A stretch of DNA of 32,964 bases from a virus, in the IMG/VR virus record IMGVR_UViG_3300022074_004717, positions 1-32,964 of that record. One strand, given 5' to 3'. Below the pieces are notes generated by a model. That model did no database searches, had not been told where the DNA came from, and saw only the letters and a list, made by a program, of their open reading frames with translations. Position 1 is the first letter of the stretch; every line of letters begins with the position of its first letter. The position numbers and the translations under genes are program-made. This document shows, piece by piece, positions 28,639 through 32,964 of the stretch.

Positions 28639-28667
28639 ATTATAAGGGAATGACGGAGAACCGTCAA
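28639..28667 (-). promoter_or_regulatory. Sigma-70 promoter overlapping a hairpin, after tRNA-Ile
   Basis: Minus strand TTGACG (28662-28667), 17-base spacer, TATAAT (28639-28644). The inverted repeat TGACGG-TTCT-CCGTCA (28651-28666) covers the -35 box and directly follows the tRNA 3' end. The hairpin may help end or process the tRNA transcript, while the promoter starts the next transcript. Confidence 0.75.
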
Positions 28668-28739
28668 TAGGACCGCTGGGAGTTGAACCCAGTTCACACC
28701 GTTATAAGCAGTGGGCCTTAACCGATAGGCGACGGTCCC
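28668..28739 (-). tRNA. tRNA-Ile(UAU)
   Basis: 72 bases folding into a full cloverleaf: acceptor GGGACCG/CGGTCCT, D arm GCCT...AGGC with GG in the loop, anticodon stem CACTG/CGGTG with loop CTTATAA (anticodon UAU), T arm CTGGG-TTCAACT-CCCAG. No CCA is encoded. Reads AUA, a codon most bacteria read with a modified CAU tRNA. Confidence 0.9.
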
Positions 28740-28919
28740 TCAGGATCCTTCTTCGTGATCTGTGTATAAGCGTATGAGTTCATCATCCGCTGGGATCATC
28801 ACTGCTTTATTTCCATCTTCATTTATTACGCCAAGTGTTTCTCCATTCTCAACTCGGTCCATAAGTTCTTCCCAGTTCTCCTGCCAGTGTTCCACGGTGT
28901 AAAAAGGAATGTCATCCAT
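28740..28919 (-). CDS. Phd/YefM antitoxin-like protein (59 aa)
   Basis: 59 residues from the ATG at 28919 (MDDIPFYTVEHWQENWEELM). The pattern, an N-terminal strand, a helix with WEELMDRVENGETLG, the turn VINEDGNKAVMIPADDEL and an acidic end, resembles the Phd/YefM antitoxin fold. No toxin gene is seen next to it. It might counter a host toxin or repress its own promoter; it could also be an unrelated small protein. The stop abuts tRNA-Ile. Confidence 0.6.
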   Translation of the reverse strand: MDDIPFYTVEHWQENWEELMDRVENGETLGVINEDGNKAVMIPADDELIRLYTDHEEGS

Positions 28920-28939
28920 AGGTGTAATATGTATAAGAG

Positions 28940-29013
28940 TCGGGGCGACACGATTCGAACATGCGACCTCTGCTTCCCAAAAGCAGCGTTCTACCAAGCT
29001 GAACTACGCCCCG
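28940..29013 (-). tRNA. tRNA-Pro(UGG)
   Basis: 74 bases: acceptor CGGGGCG/CGCCCCG, D arm GTTC...GAAC, anticodon stem CTGCT/AGCAG with loop TTTGGGA (anticodon UGG), T arm GCATG-TTCGAAT-CGTGT. No encoded CCA. Confidence 0.95.
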
Positions 29014-29331
29014 TCAAATTCCTGATCCGATAAATTGACCGTTGTCATCTTCATCGTCGTCGTCCTCATCATCAACCAGTTCATCCAGTTTCAATTTCTG
29101 AATTCTTTGATTAAGTTCAGTATACTCATCATCTGGCATTTTGTCAAAGTTTACAACCAGAAGCGGTTCACCAGAAGTAACTTCGTTCATCTCAGGATGT
29201 TTTATCGTGGGTTTCTTTGAATACCCATTTCTACCACTACTGATCATCCAACCCTGTGCCATGATTGAAAAAGCAAAAGCAACCATAGCAACCCAAAGAA
29301 ATAAAAATAGATATTGTGGAATGTCATTCAT
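29014..29331 (-). CDS. Membrane-anchored protein with acidic C-terminus (105 aa)
   Basis: 105 residues. One N-terminal transmembrane helix (YLFLFLWVAMVAFAFSIMAQ), a conserved-looking region (GWMISSGRNGYSKKPTIKHP), and a very acidic run near the end (LVDDEDDDDEDDNGQ). No enzyme motif. The stop abuts tRNA-Pro and the ATG overlaps the upstream stop (ATGA). Confidence 0.75.
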   Translation of the reverse strand: MNDIPQYLFLFLWVAMVAFAFSIMAQGWMISSGRNGYSKKPTIKHPEMNEVTSGEPLLVVNFDKMPDDEYTELNQRIQKLKLDELVDDEDDDDEDDNGQFIGSGI

Positions 29332-29591
29332 GATAGCACCTTAAGAACTTCCTCCTTTACATTATCTATAATCTCCTGCATTACGTCAACATCTATACCC
29401 ATAAACGGAGGGATCATACCAATCACACGGAAAAATCCCTCCGCAAATAATGCAAGGAATAAAATACCAAGACACATACTGATGATTGATGCGTTACGAT
29501 TATGCTGTCGTATCGCATCCTCAATCATCTCTTCACATTCCTCTTTCGTTACGTAATGTGCTGGTTTAATCTCATTCATTCTGTGAGACAT
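29328..29591 (-). CDS. Single-pass membrane protein (87 aa)
   Basis: 87 residues: a polar start (KEECEEMIEDAIRQHNRNAS), one transmembrane helix (IISMCLGILFLALFAEGFF) and an amphipathic end helix (VMQEIIDNVKEEVLKVLS). Two ATGs (29591 and 29579) are possible with weak ribosome sites. Coupled to the next gene by an ATGA overlap. Confidence 0.7.
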   Translation of the reverse strand: MSHRMNEIKPAHYVTKEECEEMIEDAIRQHNRNASIISMCLGILFLALFAEGFFRVIGMIPPFMGIDVDVMQEIIDNVKEEVLKVLS

Positions 29592-29727
29592 TTCTAAGAT
29601 TTTCCATTGGATCCGGAAGTCCTTTTACTATAGCACATGCTCTCTTATAATAGAAGTTGTCTGTTGTGCCGTTCTCCTCAAATTTCTCTTTAATGATCTT
29701 CCAGTTTTGTAAGTCGTCAGGATGCAT
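29572..29727 (-). CDS. Small hypothetical protein (51 aa)
   Basis: 51 residues starting MHPDDLQNWKIIKEKFEENG, soluble, ending MENLRNVSQNE; contains FYYKRACAIVKGLPDP. Its end overlaps the next gene. A promoter candidate lies at 29758-29786. Function unknown. Confidence 0.65.
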   Translation of the reverse strand: MHPDDLQNWKIIKEKFEENGTTDNFYYKRACAIVKGLPDPMENLRNVSQNE

Positions 29728-29757
29728 AGTAGAAAGAAAATGTCTACATCTCTATTT

Positions 29758-29786
29758 AATGTAGCAACCTGTTACCATGGCGTCAA
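29758..29786 (-). promoter_or_regulatory. Sigma-70-type promoter candidate
   Basis: Minus strand TTGACG (29781-29786), 17-base spacer, TACATT (29758-29763), 31 bases upstream of the ATG at 29727, in the 79-base gap between two genes. It could drive the three small genes downstream and tRNA-Pro. Confidence 0.5.
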
Positions 29787-29806
29787 GTATGTGTGAATTT
29801 ACTAAC

Positions 29807-30055
29807 TTATCTTTCTTCAAAGTCAATTTTACGAACTTTGCGTTTACGCCTCTCCTCTTGATAAAGAAGTTCACTCCTTGAGAAGTGACTATCTATCTTC
29901 TTCTCTACATTAGAAGAAATCATGACAACTCTATCAAGATCAACAGCGCCAACCTTGTTATCAACTACCCTCATCTGATTTGGGCAACCACAGAATTGTA
30001 CTTTACTAGTGGATGTTAGTTCTTTTCCACATTCTTTGCATCTTACGGTAATCAT
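29807..30055 (-). CDS. Zinc-ribbon-like small protein (82 aa)
   Basis: 82 residues. The N-terminus has two cysteine pairs (CKECGKEL and FCGCPNQ) making a probable zinc ribbon; the remainder is helical and basic at the end (EERRKRKVRKIDFEER), which could bind nucleic acid. No exact family recognised. Lies between tRNA-Val and the promoter candidate at 29758-29786. Confidence 0.75.
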   Translation of the reverse strand: MITVRCKECGKELTSTSKVQFCGCPNQMRVVDNKVGAVDLDRVVMISSNVEKKIDSHFSRSELLYQEERRKRKVRKIDFEER

Positions 30056-30078
30056 TTTTCATAGACCTATTTTAAGGA

Positions 30079-30150
30079 TGGGTGAAGAGGGATTCGAACC
30101 CCCGACCAATTGCGTGTAAAGCAACTGCGCTACCACTGCGCCATTCACCC
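30079..30150 (-). tRNA. tRNA-Val(UAC)
   Basis: 72 bases: acceptor GGGTGAA/TTCACCC, D arm GCGC...GCGC, anticodon stem GTTGC/GCAAT with loop TTTACAC (anticodon UAC), T arm GGGGG-TTCGAAT-CCCTC. No encoded CCA. Two bases separate it from tRNA-Asn. Confidence 0.95.
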
Positions 30151-30152
30151 GA

Positions 30153-30224
30153 CTCCCCCGGCAGGATTCGAACCTGCGACCAGACGATTAACAGTCGTCG
30201 GCTCTACCGCTGAGCTACAGAGGA
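30153..30224 (-). tRNA. tRNA-Asn(GUU)
   Basis: 72 bases: acceptor TCCTCTG/CGGGGGA with two G-U pairs, D arm GCTC...GAGC, anticodon stem GACGA/TCGTC with loop CTGTTAA (anticodon GUU), T arm GCAGG-TTCGAAT-CCTGC. No encoded CCA. Confidence 0.95.
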
Positions 30225-30242
30225 TTGAGAAGGACCGTAGTC

Positions 30243-30872
30243 CTAGATTATTTCTACTATGTCTTGTGGTTTGATAACAGAATTAAATGTATATGCCTCG
30301 GGGTTAAGTCCCCAAAGATTTTGGAGTGCTTGTTTATCAAGAGATGTAAATCCATAATAGAAAAAAGCAGGACCTTGATAAACATTATATGACATAATGG
30401 TATCTGCTACTGTGAAATCAGGATGATCTCCTTGCCCCCTTGGGTGTCCAAGTCCAAGAGTATGTCCGAGTTCATGACGAAGAATATACTTCTCAAGGAG
30501 ACTAACGTGATCGTCATTGTCTCTAAAGAAAATTTTCATTCTCTTTGTGGTAGCAGATGCTCTACCAACAACTGCATCATCAACAAGAAATGTTGAGTCC
30601 TGATGACCTAAATCACCAAACTCAAGACGAGTGCTATCAGTAATTTCTGGCACTGAAATAAATCGGATGTCATCGTCACGCTTTCTTGTCCTCTTAAAAG
30701 TAATTCCAGTTACTTCATCAATCTCTTCGAGCATAGCACGAATTTCTTTTCTCTCCGCTCGCGATATTGTTTTCTTTTTCCAAGAGTAATTAATTACCTT
30801 ATCATATCCAGACAAGTAATCCATATATCGGAACCAATCATTTGATATGATATCATCAATTGTTTTTTGCAT
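30243..30872 (-). CDS. Metzincin-type zinc metalloprotease
   Basis: 209 residues. The zinc motif HELGHTLGLGHPRG (HExxHxxGxxH) and a downstream Met-turn (DTIMSYNVYQG) define a metzincin, the class with serralysins, astacins and matrix metalloproteases. The N-terminal half has no signal peptide, so it should act in the cytoplasm or be packaged in the virion. Such a protease could cut a host or phage protein; the target is unknown. It overlaps a small upstream gene by 17 bases. Confidence 0.85.
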   Translation of the reverse strand: MQKTIDDIISNDWFRYMDYLSGYDKVINYSWKKKTISRAERKEIRAMLEEIDEVTGITFKRTRKRDDDIRFISVPEITDSTRLEFGDLGHQDSTFLVDDAVVGRASATTKRMKIFFRDNDDHVSLLEKYILRHELGHTLGLGHPRGQGDHPDFTVADTIMSYNVYQGPAFFYYGFTSLDKQALQNLWGLNPEAYTFNSVIKPQDIVEII

Positions 30873-31023
30873 TACTCTCTCTCTTCAATTTAAAGTAAAG
30901 TTTGTAGTACCTTTTTTTCATTTCATCTAAAATAGAAGCATCTTCTAAAAAGTTGAGTCTCCTGCATTGAGCAGAACTACCCTCCAATTCACTTAATAGC
31001 AGTAAGATATCTACTGGTTTCAT
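30856..31023 (-). CDS. Small hypothetical protein (55 aa) before the metzincin
   Basis: 55 residues starting MKPVDILLLLSELEGSSAQC and ending in a basic, tyrosine-rich helix (EMKKRYYKLYFKLKRES). The ribosome site is excellent (AAGGAG, 6 bases before the ATG). It overlaps the metalloprotease start, so the two are translated together; it might be a regulator of it (inference). Confidence 0.75.
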   Translation of the reverse strand: MKPVDILLLLSELEGSSAQCRRLNFLEDASILDEMKKRYYKLYFKLKRESNAKNN

Positions 31024-31041
31024 TTGTTCTCCTTAGGAGAA

Positions 31042-31112
31042 AGCGAAATACGGGACTCGAACCCGTGACACCAACTTGGAAGGATGGGATGTTACCACTA
31101 CACCAATTTCGC
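31042..31112 (-). tRNA. tRNA-Gly(UCC)
   Basis: 71 bases: acceptor GCGAAAT/ATTTCGC, D arm GTGT...ACAT, anticodon stem CCATC/GTTGG with one T-T mismatch and loop CTTCCAA (anticodon UCC), T arm ACGGG-TTCGAGT-CCCGT. No encoded CCA. Confidence 0.92.
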
Positions 31113-31116
31113 AAGA

Positions 31117-31190
<74 letters not shown>

Positions 31191-31199
31191 AAATGAGGA

Positions 31200-31427
31200 T
31201 CAACCTCTCTCTAGTCCGTCATTGTATTCAACGTAATCATCATACTCGTCTTGCTTGATTTCGTCAACTGATACAACTTCCAAATCTTCTTGCGGATCAA
31301 ACCATTCGTCAAACTCTGCCATTAATGCCATCTGGTCATAGATACGATCAACTCCTTTCTCATTATAATCTTTAACTTTATCGATTGCCCAATGTCGGAT
31401 ATGGTCAACCAGTTCTGAAGTCTCCAT
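31200..31427 (-). CDS. Acidic hypothetical protein (75 aa)
   Basis: 75 residues from the ATG at 31427 (METSELVDHIRHWAIDKVKD), which follows AAAGGA and overlaps the nuclease-like gene by 23 bases; the frame is open further upstream, but only in antiparallel-looking sequence within that gene. Ends in a very acidic stretch (IKQDEYDDYVEYNDGLE). Function unknown. Confidence 0.7.
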   Translation of the reverse strand: METSELVDHIRHWAIDKVKDYNEKGVDRIYDQMALMAEFDEWFDPQEDLEVVSVDEIKQDEYDDYVEYNDGLERG

Positions 31428-31857
31428 CGTAGTAGTCCTTTCTGAAGTATCTGCTAAGGATGTTGCTATTGTAGTATGCGGGTCCTCCTGTGTCAAGAGA
31501 TTCAGTGAGGACTCCGTTGATAAAGAGTTGTCTTGTTTCTTCGAAGTTTGTTTTGCCAGGTGTTTTATGTAGTGACAAGATAGTTCTACTAAAATTTTGT
31601 CTACCCAATCGTTCAATGTCTTCCTTAAGTTCCGGGCAAGACCCATAATACTTTCTCCAATCAGATTCTTGTTTTACTTTGCGCTTTTTTCCTTTTGGAG
31701 TTCTGAAGGACCAAAAATACTTTCGCCCAATGTATTGTCGTTTGTTTGAGAGATTGGTAATGTTATAAACAAAACCGTGGTTATCCCCAATAAGACTCCC
31801 ATCAAAAGGGACGCCATTATAGATCCATGGGTTTTCATAATCAGTACCTGTACTCAT
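31405..31857 (-). CDS. GIY-YIG-like endonuclease
   Basis: 150 residues from the ATG at 31857. The block HGFVYNITNLSNKRQYIGRK resembles the GIY...YIG core, followed by a basic stretch (RTPKGKKRKVKQESDWRKYY), a possible catalytic Glu in TNFEETRQLF and an Asn-rich end (YYNSNILSRYF). T4-like phages use such nucleases as homing enzymes or, like DenA, against host DNA. The first GIY motif is degenerate (GFVY). It overlaps the upstream gene by 17 bases. Start uncertain (31893 is possible). Confidence 0.65.
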   Translation of the reverse strand: MSTGTDYENPWIYNGVPFDGSLIGDNHGFVYNITNLSNKRQYIGRKYFWSFRTPKGKKRKVKQESDWRKYYGSCPELKEDIERLGRQNFSRTILSLHKTPGKTNFEETRQLFINGVLTESLDTGGPAYYNSNILSRYFRKDYYDGDFRTG

Positions 31858-31996
31858 CAAGTATGTCCAATACCTTATCAAGGTATTTATCAATCATGTG
31901 GGACACACCACCACTTATCTGTTCATCATGAAGTTCTTTCTTCAACTTCAATACCCGGACATGCATTTCGTCCTTGGTCAATTGATTTCTGGGCAT
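31841..31996 (-). CDS. Small helical protein (51 aa) after nrdB
   Basis: 51 residues, starting MPRNQLTKDEMHVRVLKLKK and ending in an amphipathic helix (MIDKYLDKVLDILDEYRY). Soluble and charged; no known domain. Its ATG abuts a hairpin that follows the end of nrdB. Confidence 0.65.
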   Translation of the reverse strand: MPRNQLTKDEMHVRVLKLKKELHDEQISGGVSHMIDKYLDKVLDILDEYRY

Positions 31997-32026
31997 AGGG
32001 GGAGATTACAACCTCCCCTATTTAAG
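31996..32026 (-). promoter_or_regulatory. Hairpin and late-type motif between nrdB and the next gene
   Basis: Minus strand TTAAATA (32019-32025) is followed by the inverted repeat TAGGGG...CCCCTA (31996-32020). The hairpin ends on the first base of the ATG at 31996 and contains the only AGGGGAGG that could be a ribosome site. No T-run follows, so it is a weak terminator at most. Confidence 0.45.
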
Positions 32027-32032
32027 CATATA

Positions 32033-32964
32033 TCAGAGTTGGAATCCACTAAATGTGTCTTTCTTAACATCTTGTTTGATTCCACCGACTACATAGGATT
32101 CAACCTCAGTCTCCTGTGGTGCCACCTGAAGACCCTTAGAGGAGATCCAGTGCTGCGTCCAAGGCAGTGGATTGTTCTTAGCAGCAATATCATACTGTGG
32201 GGTCAACCCGATGGACTTCAGACGACGATTCGCAATCCACTCAACATACTGCTGAAGAAGTTTGTCATTCAGACCAATCATAGATCCATCACGGAACAGA
32301 TAGTCTGCCCAACGCTTTTCTTCATTGACTGCGTTGTCAAACATCTTGTAGGTCCACTCCTCCTCTTCCTTCATGATCTGCTGCATTTCAGGATCATCTC
32401 CTCCTCTCCACTTGTTGAGGATGTTTTGAGTGATTGCAAGATGCTGATTCTCATCTCTGGCGATAAGTGAGATAATCTTTGCGGATCCCTCCATAAGTTT
32501 AAGTTCGCCAAACGCAAAGCTGCAAGCGAAACTAACATAGAAACGGATACCCTCTAAGACATTGACATTTGCGACAGCACGATAAAGTTTGCGCTTCAAT
32601 TCGCGTCGTTCCCATTGACCAGCATAGTGACCCTCGCTTGCGAGTTCCCACATCGTTCCACCATCATACTGATGGGCACCTGCGATGAAGTCATCATATG
32701 CTGATGTGACGCTGCTAGCACGCTCTAAGATACGGTCATCAGTCACGATCTTGTCAAAGACCTCTGATGGGTCGCTATAGACGTTCTTGATGATGTAAGT
32801 GTATGAGCGACTATGGATCATCTCCATGAATCCCCAGACCTCCATACATGCTTCCAGTTCTGGTAAGGAACAGTATGGAATGAACGCCATACCAGGACCA
32901 CGACCCTGGATAGAATCAAGCATGATCTGATATTTCAGATTCGATGTGTAAATGTGCTTTTGTT
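32033..32964 (-). CDS. nrdB: Ribonucleotide reductase class Ia beta subunit, 5' end outside window
   Basis: The frame is open to the right edge: codons before the first ATG in the window (32923) read YTSNLKYQIMLDSIQGRG, matching NrdB, so the start lies outside. About 310 codons are visible. Di-iron and radical residues: WGFMEMIHSRSYTYII (Glu, His and the radical Tyr), EGIRFYVSFACSFAFGE (Glu) and ARDENQHLAIT (Glu and His). NrdB makes the tyrosyl radical used by NrdA to reduce ribonucleotides. The C-terminal FSGFQL tail is the NrdA-binding end. Typical of T4-like cyanophages. Confidence 0.95.
   Translation of the reverse strand, partial: QKHIYTSNLKYQIMLDSIQGRGPGMAFIPYCSLPELEACMEVWGFMEMIHSRSYTYIIKNVYSDPSEVFDKIVTDDRILERASSVTSAYDDFIAGAHQYDGGTMWELASEGHYAGQWERRELKRKLYRAVANVNVLEGIRFYVSFACSFAFGELKLMEGSAKIISLIARDENQHLAITQNILNKWRGGDDPEMQQIMKEEEEWTYKMFDNAVNEEKRWADYLFRDGSMIGLNDKLLQQYVEWIANRRLKSIGLTPQYDIAAKNNPLPWTQHWISSKGLQVAPQETEVESYVVGGIKQDVKKDTFSGFQL

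Noticed and set aside
31428-31646. N-terminal extension of the acidic protein at 31200-31427
   Set aside because: The upstream part lies inside the nuclease-like gene in another frame; the ATG at 31427 has a ribosome site.

Overview
The window is a piece of a marine T4-like cyanophage genome (tailed myovirus of Synechococcus or Prochlorococcus; Kyanoviridae type). The evidence is the combination of photosystem II genes (psbD start, psbA), two high-light-inducible proteins, a plastoquinol terminal oxidase, 6-phosphogluconate dehydrogenase (gnd), a transaldolase (talC), pstS, aerobic ribonucleotide reductase beta (nrdB), six tRNAs, T4-type late promoter motifs (TATAAATA / CTAAATA), and very tight packing of small genes with ATGA overlaps. 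The DNA is AT-rich. Nearly everything is on the minus strand; only 1588-3568 is plus.

Layout. 1-1500: 5' end of psbD, a terminator, then psbA with a stacked host-type and late promoter. 1588-3568: a plus-strand island of three exported proteins of unknown function; the third has no normal start codon and its end lies antisense to the next gene. 3351-8218: minus-strand run of small proteins with a thermonuclease-like enzyme, a 42-residue zinc protein, gnd, membrane micropeptides and PTOX. 8288-11572: membrane and exported proteins, including two candidate zinc/cell-wall enzymes (a secreted HEGWH protein and a lipoprotein lysozyme-like protein) and a holin-shaped protein. 11622-12462: an operon of five tiny membrane proteins plus hli, driven by a perfect consensus sigma-70 promoter. 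12515-14177: coiled-coil gene, pstS with a Pho-box-like inverted repeat, and a small beta-barrel-like outer-membrane protein with a long structured leader.

14345-27688 is the most distinctive part: 18 overlapping minus-strand genes for making and attaching sugars. It has a GDP-mannose 3,5-epimerase-like enzyme (GDP-L-galactose), two GT11 and one GT10 fucosyltransferase-type enzymes that could use that L-sugar, GT25, GT2-like and GT9-like transferases, three methyltransferases, a GH130-like propeller, and a second precursor pathway made of transaldolase, AraD epimerase, a cupin, a PfkB/HldE-type kinase, an RpiB isomerase fused to an HldE-type nucleotidyltransferase, a HAD phosphatase and an SDR epimerase. 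The last set supplies one analogue for each step of NDP-heptose synthesis, but built from pentose-phosphate enzymes. The product is unknown; it may decorate the virion or alter host surface glycans.

27689-32964: a structured non-coding stretch ending in a terminator that contains a promoter, small conserved genes, tRNAs Ile(UAU), Pro(UGG), Val(UAC), Asn(GUU), Gly(UCC), Arg(UCU), a Phd/YefM-like protein, a metzincin protease without signal peptide, a GIY-YIG-like nuclease, and nrdB running off the right end.

A recurring layout is that host-type promoters overlap hairpins or terminators (11.6, 27.7 and 28.65 kb), so one transcript can end where the next begins. No CRISPR array, insertion sequence or rRNA was seen. 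Product calls rest on recognised motifs, without database searches.
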